64,000 bases of DNA from Mycolicibacterium sp. HK-90. GTDB taxonomy: Bacteria > Actinomycetota > Actinomycetes > Mycobacteriales > Mycobacteriaceae. Shown in pieces: positions 19,912 through 28,304 of the stretch. Each line of letters starts with the position of its first letter. The first letter of the stretch is position 1. The notes under the pieces are model-generated. The model saw only the letters and a list, made by a program, of their open reading frames with translations. It ran no database searches and was not told where the DNA came from. Where the stretch lies: NCBI RefSeq assembly GCF_030486405.1, contig NZ_CP129613.1, forward strand, positions 3,162,001-3,226,000, read 5' to 3'. Both the position numbers and the translations under genes were made by a program.

Positions 19912-21303
19912 GTGCCAGGACGAGAACGTCGGACATCCAAACGATCTGTGCGACCGGATAATCGGCTCGCGCTGGCCGACGAGGCCTTGCTGGCCGAGCA
20001 TCGAGCCGCCGGAATGAACGTGGTTATTCAGGTCACCTGGCTCTATGACCGCAATGTGGATCTCGACGGGTTACGGCGGTTCCACCATCATCTCGGTCAG
20101 GGCTTGCTGGGGCGCCGCATCGAGCGGCCGGCGTTGCCGATCGCCCGGCATCGGTGGGTGGTGGATCGCGGGCCGGCGGACATCGAGGTGGCTGAATCGC
20201 CCCGTCCTCGCGCCGAGTTCAGTACGTGGGTCGACGAGCGGTCGCAACTTCCCGTGAATGCCGAATCGGGCCCGGGCTGGCACCTCGGTGTCCTTCCCCT
20301 CGATGACGGTTGCACCGCGGTCAGTCTGGTGCTGTCGCACAACTTGATCGACGGACTCGGGCTCGCGCTCGTCATCGTCGAAGGGGCACTGGGAAAAACG
20401 CGTGATCTCGGGTACCCCCCGCCACTGTCACGCACTCACCTCCGCGCGCTGGGGGAGGATGCCCGACAGACAGCGCGGGACCTGCCGAACGTGGGTCGGG
20501 CACTGGTCGGGGCGGTGAAATCGGCCCGTAAGCAGGCTCGCGCCAAGGTTGACGATCCCCGACCGCCGGTGCCGCGGCCCGCACCCGAAATGGCAGTCGG
20601 TGCCGATGACGTCGTTCTCGTTCCGGCCTTGACGGTCTACGTCAGTTTGGCTGACTGGGATGCGCGAGCAGAATCCCTCGGCGGAGCGAGTCACACACTG
20701 GCCGCGGCCTTCGCTGCCAAGTTCGGGGAACGTATCGGGCGCGTCCGCGCAACAGACGGCGCCGTCACCCTCCAGGTTCCGATCAGCGACCGCACGTCGA
20801 TGGAGGACACCCGTGCCATGGCCCTGTCGTATGCGCGCGTCACCGTCGACCCGACCAACGCCACAACGGATCTGCGCGACGTCCGGGCTGCCGTCAAACA
20901 GACGCTGAGGACCTTGAAGGAGACGCCAGACGAGTCCAACCAGCTCCTGTGGCTTCCGTCGTTCGTGCCGAAGCGCATGCTGAAACAGATGGTCGCGAGG
21001 GCCCCCGCCGACCCCGACCAGGCGGTGTTTTCCTCCTACCTCGGCGATCTGAGCTCGTTGATCAGCCAGGCCGATGGCACCGCGGCCCCGTTCGCCAACG
21101 CCCGCACTACCGGTCAACGAGAATCCCGACGGCTCCTCGAACGAACCGGTGGTCGCGCGGTCATCCTCTCCGGACGCTTGAGCGGCAAGATCTTTATCAG
21201 CATCGGCGCCTATCAGCCCGGTGCTGCCAACACCCCGTGCGCATTGCGTGAGCTGGCCGCGCTGACGCTGGCTGATTTCGGCCTTACTGGCGAGATCCAC
21301 TGA
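19912..21303 (+). CDS. Free-standing condensation-superfamily acyltransferase (PapA/WS-DGAT-like)
   Basis: This 463-residue protein carries the acyltransferase motif HxxxDG in LSHNLIDGLGLALVIVEGAL (about residues 145-150), and a second half with LQVPISDRT and AFSS-like stretches expected of the condensation-domain fold (PapA, WS/DGAT, free-standing C). It should form an ester or amide between an acyl carrier or CoA and a hydroxyl or amine. In GPL loci the sugar acetyltransferase (Atf) is a membrane protein of a different family, so this enzyme may acylate a sugar or the peptide in its place. GTG 19912 is the chosen start with AGAGG about 7 bp upstream; TTG 19909 is adjacent. Substrates are not predictable. 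Confidence 0.7.
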   Translation: MPGRERRTSKRSVRPDNRLALADEALLAEHRAAGMNVVIQVTWLYDRNVDLDGLRRFHHHLGQGLLGRRIERPALPIARHRWVVDRGPADIEVAESPRPRAEFSTWVDERSQLPVNAESGPGWHLGVLPLDDGCTAVSLVLSHNLIDGLGLALVIVEGALGKTRDLGYPPPLSRTHLRALGEDARQTARDLPNVGRALVGAVKSARKQARAKVDDPRPPVPRPAPEMAVGADDVVLVPALTVYVSLADWDARAESLGGASHTLAAAFAAKFGERIGRVRATDGAVTLQVPISDRTSMEDTRAMALSYARVTVDPTNATTDLRDVRAAVKQTLRTLKETPDESNQLLWLPSFVPKRMLKQMVARAPADPDQAVFSSYLGDLSSLISQADGTAAPFANARTTGQRESRRLLERTGGRAVILSGRLSGKIFISIGAYQPGAANTPCALRELAALTLADFGLTGEIH

Positions 21304-21408
21304 CGTTCGCGTAAAACCCTGGGTAGCCTTTATCGTTCGACCCTGAACAGCCGGTGCTACGGCGTGCTCGCAACGGTCGGCTGGTGACCTCATGTCGAAA
21401 GAAGCGCT

Positions 21409-22680
21409 ATGAAGTTGGTGCTGGCAAGCTACGGGACTCGCGGCGATGTCGAGCCCTGCGTTGCGGTTGGTCGTGAGTTGCAGCGCCGCGGGCATGATGT
21501 GCGCGTGGCGGTACCACCCGACCTGGTCGGCTTCGCCGAGGCGGCTGGGCTTGTGACCGTGCCGTACGGGCCGGACACCGCGGTATGGGCGGATGCGCAC
21601 CGCGACTTCTGGATCCGATTCTTCGCCAAATTCTGGAATGTCCGCGAACTGATCAAACTGCTCCGGGAAATGCGCGAGATCGGGGAGTCTGTCGTCCGGT
21701 TCTGGGAGGAGATCGCCACCACGCTGAGGACGCTGACCGACGGTGCCGACCTGCTCATCACGTTTCTGAATTTTGAGCCGCCGGCGCTGAATGTCGCCGA
21801 ATACTACGGCATTCCGTTGGCGACAGTGCACGTCTCACCCGTGCGGCCCAACGGCCGGATGCTGGCGTTCCTGCCGCCGTCGCTGGGCCGCTACACACTG
21901 ATGCTGTACGAGTGGGCCAACTGGCGCGGGGTGAAGAAGCTCGACGCCGCGCAACGCCGTCAACTCGGTCTACCGAAGGCCACCGGTTCCTCGCCACGTC
22001 GGATCACCGAACGCGGATCCCTGGAAGTCCAAGCCTACGATCAGGTTTGCTTTCCCGGGTTGGCCACCGAATGGGCGAAATGGGAGAACCAACGCCCGTT
22101 CGTCGGTGCGCTCACGATGGAGTTGACCACCGAGGCCGATGACGAGGTCGCGACCTGGATCGCCTCTGGGCCCCCGCCCATCTTCTTCAGCTTCGGGAGT
22201 ACACCGGTCAAATCTCCCGCCGACACGCTGTCGATGATCGACACGGCATGCGCGCGGGTGGGCGAGCGGGCATTGGTGTGCGCCGGCTCGAGTGATTTCA
22301 GCCAGATACCCGATTCAGATCGGGTAAAAGTCGTGGACACAATGAATTTCGCCGCCGTATTCCCGGCCTGCCGCGCACTGGTACACCACGGTGGCATGGG
22401 CACCATGTCGGCAGGCCTGCGCGCCGGTGTTCCCATGCTGGTCTTCTGGACTGCGCTCGACCAGGCGATCTGGGCAGCTCGCGTCAAACGGTTGAAAGTC
22501 GGTTTCGGACGGCGCATCTCGGCTGCCACCAGCGAATCGCTGGCCGCTGACCTGCGCACGATCCTCGACCCGAAATACGTTGTCCGGGCCCGCGAGGTCG
22601 CCACTCAGATGACCAGACCGGAAGACAGCGTCACCAGCACGGCTGATTTCCTGGAGCGATTCGCCAAATCCAGGCAGTGA
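21409..22680 (+). CDS. GPL-type glycosyltransferase 1
   Basis: This 423-residue GT-B glycosyltransferase resembles the Gtf1-3 enzymes that attach deoxysugars to GPL. The N-terminal domain begins MKLVLASYGTRGDVEPCVAV, with the glycine-rich acceptor-side loop. The C-terminal nucleotide-sugar domain has FFSFGSTPVK and the donor box VHHGGMGTMSAGLRAGVP followed by DQAIWAARVKRLKVG. Among the three in this locus it is the most divergent: it lacks the DLLFTGV stretch shared by the other two and has FWTALDQ where they have STDLDQ. Expected donors are TDP-6-deoxytalose or TDP-rhamnose, from knowledge of GPL. It converges with the gap-like gene, whose stop is 30 bp away. Confidence 0.88.
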   Translation: MKLVLASYGTRGDVEPCVAVGRELQRRGHDVRVAVPPDLVGFAEAAGLVTVPYGPDTAVWADAHRDFWIRFFAKFWNVRELIKLLREMREIGESVVRFWEEIATTLRTLTDGADLLITFLNFEPPALNVAEYYGIPLATVHVSPVRPNGRMLAFLPPSLGRYTLMLYEWANWRGVKKLDAAQRRQLGLPKATGSSPRRITERGSLEVQAYDQVCFPGLATEWAKWENQRPFVGALTMELTTEADDEVATWIASGPPPIFFSFGSTPVKSPADTLSMIDTACARVGERALVCAGSSDFSQIPDSDRVKVVDTMNFAAVFPACRALVHHGGMGTMSAGLRAGVPMLVFWTALDQAIWAARVKRLKVGFGRRISAATSESLAADLRTILDPKYVVRAREVATQMTRPEDSVTSTADFLERFAKSRQ

Positions 22681-22710
22681 CCCCGGAGCGCATGTCAGCC
22701 AGACATCGGC

Positions 22711-23529
22711 TCAGATGACGCCCAAACCTCTTACTATCTGCAACAACCCGATCATCACGAAGATCCCGATCATCACCTGGCGGCGGTTGGCCAGCGCCCA
22801 GTCATGGACCGGTTGCAGCACCGTGTGGGTTCGCACCGGGGCGATCAGGTGGCTGACGACGGCGACCTCGAAAATCGTGAACATCGCGACGACGAACAGG
22901 ATCACGGCGATGATCTGAGTGCCCGTGCCGGCTCCGGAGGAGACGACCGTCGTCGCCACGAACAGGACCAGCGGGAATCCCGGCAGAAACCCCATGCCGC
23001 ACACCAGGGCGACCCACAATGCGCCACTGTCCCAGGCTCTTTGAAGACGGCCGAACAGCCGCCGAATCGCGGATCCGCTCTCCCCGGCATCGGCCACCGC
23101 CGCGAACGGCGACGAGATCGGAGTCTGGCCTTCGGATTCGGGCACTTCCCCGGTGGCGGCGGCGCTGGGTGTCGGTACGTGCGTTCGGCGACGCACCCAG
23201 AAACGGACGGCGATCAACCCGGCGACCACCAGCACGAGCACACCCAGACCGAGTTGTATGTGTCTCGTCGCGTCGCTCGCAGCCGGGGCATCAGGGCTGA
23301 ACATGGGAGCACGGTGCAGCAACATCACCGGGACCAGCAGCGCCGGGATATTCGTGATGAGAGCGCCGATCCAGCACACGAGCAGGTTCTGCACCGGCCG
23401 CGGGCGGGAGATCACCAGCAGGATGAGGGCCAGAAGCGCGGGATTGAACGCCATCAGAATCGCCATCCCGAGTAGTGAGCCCCACACGGCCCGGAACACT
23501 ACCGGCTGCGTAAATTTATTTTCGGCCAT
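22711..23529 (-). CDS. gap: Gap/Sap-like glycolipid-addressing membrane protein A
   Basis: This 272-residue protein has about six membrane helices in two groups separated by a polar loop (about 110-150). It resembles Gap, which in M. smegmatis is needed to bring GPL to the cell surface, and Sap of sulfolipid loci. Diagnostic stretches are NPALLALILLVISRPRPVQN and FLPGFPLVLFVATTVVSSGA. The ATG at 23529 (MAENKFTQPVVFRAVWGS) was chosen because it is where the second Gap-like protein of this window also starts to align; the open frame continues 60 codons upstream. It is on the opposite strand between two glycosyltransferase genes. How Gap works is not known. Confidence 0.87.
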   Translation of the reverse strand: MAENKFTQPVVFRAVWGSLLGMAILMAFNPALLALILLVISRPRPVQNLLVCWIGALITNIPALLVPVMLLHRAPMFSPDAPAASDATRHIQLGLGVLVLVVAGLIAVRFWVRRRTHVPTPSAAATGEVPESEGQTPISSPFAAVADAGESGSAIRRLFGRLQRAWDSGALWVALVCGMGFLPGFPLVLFVATTVVSSGAGTGTQIIAVILFVVAMFTIFEVAVVSHLIAPVRTHTVLQPVHDWALANRRQVMIGIFVMIGLLQIVRGLGVI

Positions 23530-23760
23530 TGGCAACCCTGGTCGATCTTGATCTGGTTGATCCCGTCGGCAAAGTGGCAGTTGCCGGGGTATGAGCCACG
23601 TCGAGCAACCCTGCGTCGACGTGATTCCAACCGAATCATGCCCAGTTGCTTCCGGATTCACCTCATCGGTTTTGGACCGGAACCGACCGGGGATGGGGAT
23701 AATGGCCACTGCCTCCGGCAGCTCACGGGTGTGGCAACTGAAAGGTTAGAGGTCTCCGCG

Positions 23761-25065
23761 ATGAAGTTTGTGCTGGCGTTCTATGGGACTCGTGGTGATG
23801 TCGAGCCTGGAGTGGCGGTCGGCCGTGAGTTGTTGCGCCGCGGCCACGACGTCCGCATGGCCGTCTCGCCCGATCTGGTCGAGTTCGTGGCGGCGGCTGG
23901 GCCGGTGGCCATCCCGTGCGGACCGGATGTGCGTGTGTGGCAGGACCTGAACCGTGACTTCTGGGCGCGGTTCTTGCGGAAGTTCTGGAGGAACTTCTGG
24001 AGGGTCCGGGATCTGGTCGGGTTGCTGCGCGAGGAATGGCACCTTTTCGACCAGTACTGGCAAGAGGTCAGCAGGACCTTGATGTCGTCGGCGGAGGGGG
24101 CGGACCTGCTGTTCACCGGTGTGATCGGTGAGGAGGCGGCCGGCAACGTCGCCGAAGCTTGCGACATCCCGTTCGCCATGCTGCACGTGTTCCCGATGCG
24201 GCCCAACGGTCAGCTCGTTCCGGCCCTGCCGGCCTGGCTGGCTCGTCCGATGATGAGAGGTTCGGAGTGGCTGAGCTGGCCCATGATGAAGAGGCTCGAG
24301 GATCCGCAGCGCCGTGAACTGGGCCTGCCGAAGGCCACCGGCCCCTCCGCGTGGAGGGTGGCCGAACGTGGCTCGCTGGAGATACAGGCCTACGACGAGA
24401 TTTTCTTTCCCGGGCTGGCCGACGAATGGGCGGCATGGGAGAGTCACCGACCGTTTGTCGGCGCCCTCACGATGGAGTTGCCGACGGACGGCGACGACGA
24501 AGTCGCTGCGTGGATTGCTGCCGGAAGTCCGCCGATCTGCTTCGGATTCGGCAGCATGCCAGTCGACTCAGGCGCTGAGATGCTCGCGATGATCAGCGCC
24601 GCTTGTGCGGAGGTGGGCGAGCGGGGGTTGGTGTGCGCCGGTTCGAGCGACTTCAGCGACGTCCCACATTCCGACCACATCAAAGTGGTGGACACGCTGA
24701 ATTACGCCGCGACCTTTCCGGCGTGCCGCGCGGTCGTGCACCACGGCGGTGCGGGAACCACGGCCGCGGGGTTACGCGCCGGAATGCCCACATTGGTGCT
24801 TTCGACGGACCTCGACCAGACGCTGTGGGGAGCGCGAGTCAAGCAGATGAAAGTGGGTACCGCCCGGCGGCTTTCGGCCACCACACCGAAATCGTTGATC
24901 GATGATCTGCGTACGGTTCTGGAGCCGCAGTACGCAACCCGTGCCCGCGAGATCGCAACCCGGATGACCAAGCCCTCCGAAAGCGTTGTGACCACCGCAG
25001 ATCTGCTGGAGAAGTTCGCCAGCCTCAAGCAGGTCTCGCCGCGCCCGAAACTCTTGGATTTCTGA
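23761..25065 (+). CDS. GPL-type glycosyltransferase 2
   Basis: This 434-residue GT-B glycosyltransferase is a paralogue of the genes at 21409 and 29359. It has the same start (MKFVLAFYGTRGDVEPGVAV), FGFGSMPVDSG, and the donor box VHHGGAGTTAAGLRAGMP with STDLDQTLWGARVKQMKVG. It is closer to the third copy than to the first. A short local duplication is visible: RKFWRNFWRV, where the third copy has RNFWKV. ATG 23761 is preceded by AGAGG about 9 bp upstream; the open frame upstream of it is intergenic. The donor is probably an activated deoxyhexose and the acceptor a hydroxyl (threonine or a sugar) of the lipopeptide. Confidence 0.88.
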   Translation: MKFVLAFYGTRGDVEPGVAVGRELLRRGHDVRMAVSPDLVEFVAAAGPVAIPCGPDVRVWQDLNRDFWARFLRKFWRNFWRVRDLVGLLREEWHLFDQYWQEVSRTLMSSAEGADLLFTGVIGEEAAGNVAEACDIPFAMLHVFPMRPNGQLVPALPAWLARPMMRGSEWLSWPMMKRLEDPQRRELGLPKATGPSAWRVAERGSLEIQAYDEIFFPGLADEWAAWESHRPFVGALTMELPTDGDDEVAAWIAAGSPPICFGFGSMPVDSGAEMLAMISAACAEVGERGLVCAGSSDFSDVPHSDHIKVVDTLNYAATFPACRAVVHHGGAGTTAAGLRAGMPTLVLSTDLDQTLWGARVKQMKVGTARRLSATTPKSLIDDLRTVLEPQYATRAREIATRMTKPSESVVTTADLLEKFASLKQVSPRPKLLDF

Positions 25066-25148
25066 CCGCTGACGCCTTGTCGCCAACCAGAGTTGGCCGC
25101 ACGCGGGTGACTTTGTGGCTTCGGTCCGGATCGCGCCCGCGATGATCC

Positions 25149-25952
25149 ATGATGGTGTACGTGGACAGTGGAATCCGCGACATTGCGAGTATGCCCCGAG
25201 GTGGGCCGGACGCTTCCTGGCTGGACCGGCGGCTGCAGACGAACAGGTTGGAGTACCTGGACCGCGACGATGTCGACGATCTGAAGCACAAGGTCATGGA
25301 TTCACTCGATCGGGCCGGAGCGCGACGGGGGATCGGTATCCACGACAAGTGTGTCCGGATGGTGCTTCGCGAGGTGGCGGACGTGCCCGCTCCGAAGATC
25401 CTCGAACTCGGTGCCGGTCTCGGCGGGCTCTCGCGCAAACTGCTGGAGAAGCATCCCACTGCCCACGTCACGGTGACCGACATCGAGCCGGCGTTTGTCG
25501 CGGGCATGGCCGCAGGCGATCTCGGCAGCCATCCCCGCGCCACCATACGGCACATGGATGCCACCGAAATCGATTCGCCGGCACGAGCTTACGACCTCGC
25601 GGTGTTCGCGTTGTCGCTGCACCACCTGCCCCCTGAACTCGCCGTCCGGGTGTTCGCGGCAGGCACCCGGGCAGCGAAGAAGCTCCTGATAGTCGACCTT
25701 CCCCGGCCGCCGGCGCCGGTACACGTCATTCTGCTGGCGGCGGTGCTCCCACTCATCAGGATCTCGCCGTTGCAACACGATGGATTCATCAGCTCGCTGC
25801 GCGCCTACAGCCCGTCGGCCCTGCGCGCACTGGGCCGCCATGCGGACCCGTCCATCACTGTCGAGTTTCGGAGCCGGCGAGGGTTGGGCCCGACGGTCGC
25901 GGTTGCCAGTCGGCCGACGGAGCAGGTGCGGCCCGAGCTGAGTGGCGCCTAG
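25149..25952 (+). CDS. Class I SAM-dependent methyltransferase
   Basis: This 267-residue methyltransferase has the SAM-binding motif I as ILELGAGLGGLSRKLLEKHP (about residues 78-97), an acidic residue at the end of strand 2 (VTVTDIEP), motif around RHMDATEID, and FALSLHHLPPELA after motif IV. A C-terminal hydrophobic segment (VHVILLAAVLPLIR) may help membrane association. It does not belong to the TylF-type rhamnosyl O-methyltransferases of GPL loci. ATG 25149 and ATG 25152 are adjacent; the gene follows glycosyltransferase 2 by 83 bp on the same strand and converges with the second Gap-like gene. Substrate is probably a sugar, hydroxy fatty acid or peptide in this pathway, but this is inference. 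Confidence 0.82.
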   Translation: MMVYVDSGIRDIASMPRGGPDASWLDRRLQTNRLEYLDRDDVDDLKHKVMDSLDRAGARRGIGIHDKCVRMVLREVADVPAPKILELGAGLGGLSRKLLEKHPTAHVTVTDIEPAFVAGMAAGDLGSHPRATIRHMDATEIDSPARAYDLAVFALSLHHLPPELAVRVFAAGTRAAKKLLIVDLPRPPAPVHVILLAAVLPLIRISPLQHDGFISSLRAYSPSALRALGRHADPSITVEFRSRRGLGPTVAVASRPTEQVRPELSGA

Positions 25953-25960
25953 CCGCCATC

Positions 25961-26872
25961 TCAGATGCTGTTCAGGCCCTTGGCGATCAGCATGATGCCG
26001 GCAAGCACGCACATGGCCACCAAGATCTTTCGATGGTGGGCCCACGCCCAATCGTGCAGCCGCTGCAGTATCGCTTCGGTCTTCGAAGGTGCGACGAGAT
26101 AGCTGACGAGAACGATCTCGACAACGGCGAGCATGCCGACGATGAAGGCGATGGTGGCGGCGATCTGAGTGCCGACCGCCGCTCCCGAGACCACGACGAT
26201 GGCAAGCAGGAACAGCGCCACATCCGGCGGCGTTCCGGCAAACGAGAAGCCGATCACGAACGAGACCCACAGGGATCCGCTCTCCCACGCGTCGTGGCCG
26301 CGTCGCAGCAGCCGCCGGAACACAGACCCGCCCTCTGCCGGCGCCTCCCGGGCACGCGCCAGGAGCCGCGAGACCGGCGTCTCCGTATTCGAATCCGAGA
26401 CCAGCGTCGACGTGCCGCTCTCCGCAGCCGAGACCGTCGCCCGCTGACGCACCCAGAAGTGCACCGTCAGCGCCGTGGCAGTGGTCAGCGCCAGCAGGCC
26501 CATGCCGATTTGAATGTAACCGCCGGTGGAGCTCTTGGCCCATGCCTCCGCGGTGGACTTGAACATGGGCGTGCCGTGGAGCAACACGAGCGGAAGCACC
26601 AACGTGGGAATACACGCCGTCACGCAGCCTGCTCCGAACACGAGCAGATTCTGAACCGGGCGGGGGCGCGAGATCACGAGCAGGGTGATGCCAAGACGCA
26701 TGGGATCGAGCCCGACCAGAATTCCCAGAGCAAGCACCGAACCCCACACGGCCGAAACACTACCGGGTTGCTGTTTCCTGTCAGCTCTTTTGGCGCCTTG
26801 GTTGCTGTGAGTCGGCGGTGCGGTCCGCCAAAGTCGGCTTGCCAGTGAGAAGTTCGCCTGCGCAACCACCAT
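25961..26872 (-). CDS. Gap/Sap-like glycolipid-addressing membrane protein B
   Basis: This is a second Gap-like protein of about 303 residues, paralogous to the one at 22711. Shared landmarks are SVSAVWGSVLALGILVGLDP, LLVISRPRPVQNLLVFGAG, the central polar loop with LRRGHDAWESGSLWVSFVIG, and AIVVVSGAAVGTQIAATIAF. The start is uncertain: homology begins near codon 38 of the reading from ATG 26872, TTG 26911 would be longer, and no good ribosome-binding site is seen. It is 8 bp from the convergent methyltransferase and divergent from the next methyltransferase. Two Gap copies may serve two lipid species or work as a pair. Confidence 0.84.
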   Translation of the reverse strand: MVVAQANFSLASRLWRTAPPTHSNQGAKRADRKQQPGSVSAVWGSVLALGILVGLDPMRLGITLLVISRPRPVQNLLVFGAGCVTACIPTLVLPLVLLHGTPMFKSTAEAWAKSSTGGYIQIGMGLLALTTATALTVHFWVRQRATVSAAESGTSTLVSDSNTETPVSRLLARAREAPAEGGSVFRRLLRRGHDAWESGSLWVSFVIGFSFAGTPPDVALFLLAIVVVSGAAVGTQIAATIAFIVGMLAVVEIVLVSYLVAPSKTEAILQRLHDWAWAHHRKILVAMCVLAGIMLIAKGLNSI

Positions 26873-26955
26873 GGTGGCGTGGCCGTTTCGGCACGGACGA
26901 CCGACCTCCAACGGTATGCTTTTTCGGTTGCTTCGAGTTCCCTGAGGATGGTCGA

Positions 26956-27936
26956 GTGAGCGCGGTTACCACAGATTGCCGACTATGCGGATCGACCGGT
27001 CCCCACCGGACAATTGAAGTTCGCGAGATGATGTTCGGCACTCGCGAGCTATTTGAATATTTTTGCTGCAACGAGTGCGAAACCTTGCAGATCCACAATG
27101 CACTCGAGGGCGAGGAACTCCTGCGTCACTATCCGCCAAATTACTACTCGCACAATGCGTCAGCCGAGCCGAGCGCATTCCGGTGGCTGGTGACCCAGCA
27201 CGACACATTCAAGCTGGGCCGCGGCAGCCGGATACTCGGTGCCGTCATCCGGGCCAGGGTGTCTGAAGGCATCTTCCGCGTGCTTCTCGGTGGGGATGTC
27301 ATCAGAATGCTCGCTGAGCTCCGAATTGAACGGGACGCGCGAATTCTTGACGTGGGCTGTGGAAGCGGTGCATTGCTTGACCGGTTGACCAGAATTGGAT
27401 TCAACAATTTGCTCGGCGCAGACCCGTTCATCGAGGCTGATGGCGAGTCGGCTGAAGGTGTGCCGCTGATGAAGCGTGATTTGAGCGCGGTGCCCGACAA
27501 ATTTGATTTCATCATGTTCAATCATTCTCTCGAACACGTGCCCGACCCCGTCGAGACCCTCAAAGCGGCATACGAGAAGCTCGCGGAGGGCGGTATGTGC
27601 CTGGCTCGGGTGCCGACGACCTCGTCAGAGGCCTGGGCCACCTACGAGGCGGACTGGGTACAGGCCGATGCACCTCGGCATATGGTCATACCTTCGCGAC
27701 AAGGAATGGCCATGGCGGCGGCAAAGGCCGGACTGCGCGTGGAGAGGACATTTGACGACTCGAATTTGGGCCAGTTCCTCGGCAGCGAAGCTTATCGACG
27801 TGACGTCGCGGTGACTGATCCGAAGATACTTCGCATGTTCGGACCCAAGCAGCTGTGGCAGTGGGAGAAACGCGCAGTGCAGCTGAACGAGCAGGGGCGT
27901 GGTGACCAGACGGGGTTCGTCTTGCGGGCGATGTGA
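26956..27936 (+). CDS. SAM methyltransferase with N-terminal zinc-binding cysteines
   Basis: This 326-residue protein begins with a cysteine cluster, DCRLCGSTG and YFCCNECETLQ, resembling the zinc-binding N-terminus of deoxysugar C-methyltransferases, and continues with a class I methyltransferase core: motif I ILDVGCGSGALLDRL, LGADPF, FDFIMFNHSLEHVPDP and LAEGGMCLARVPTTSS. Full C-methyltransferases of the TylC3 type are about 410 residues with an extra C-terminal domain that is absent here, so it could also act on oxygen. The GTG at 26956 has GAGG at 26944-26947; the upstream extension of the frame crosses the divergent gap-like gene start and is unlikely. Modification of a sugar of the lipopeptide is a plausible role. 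Confidence 0.82.
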   Translation: MSAVTTDCRLCGSTGPHRTIEVREMMFGTRELFEYFCCNECETLQIHNALEGEELLRHYPPNYYSHNASAEPSAFRWLVTQHDTFKLGRGSRILGAVIRARVSEGIFRVLLGGDVIRMLAELRIERDARILDVGCGSGALLDRLTRIGFNNLLGADPFIEADGESAEGVPLMKRDLSAVPDKFDFIMFNHSLEHVPDPVETLKAAYEKLAEGGMCLARVPTTSSEAWATYEADWVQADAPRHMVIPSRQGMAMAAAKAGLRVERTFDDSNLGQFLGSEAYRRDVAVTDPKILRMFGPKQLWQWEKRAVQLNEQGRGDQTGFVLRAM

Positions 27937-28304
27937 GTCTCCGTGACGCCTCGAACGTGAGAAATTAGCTGCGAGGTTCGGCTGCTCCGGTTCGCACCGG
28001 CCTGCGCAAATCGCTCCGCAGCTCTTTGGCGGATCCGGCGTGCCGGAAACCCACACTGCCGCAACATTTTCGCGGAAGGCTCCAGGCGAATGTCGCGGCG
28101 CGGCGGCCGTACTTGCCGAGAAGCCGTCGCCGGACCGGGAGAGCCACGCAGAGCGATGCCCAATTGCCATGACTGCGGAGTGCGATCGAAACCCGCGGCG
28201 CTTGCCTCCCGCACGAATCGACGAAACCGGGCCGGATACGTACCAGGTCGCGGCTAGAGTCATCGCAACCAACTGGCGATACGCACCCCGGGGGCCCTTT
28301 TCAC
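27937..28304. other. Gene-free region between two methyltransferase genes
   Basis: This 368-bp stretch has no open frame with recognisable features. It probably holds the promoter of the downstream O-methyltransferase. The clear separation from the previous gene suggests the two are not one tight operon. Confidence 0.5.
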
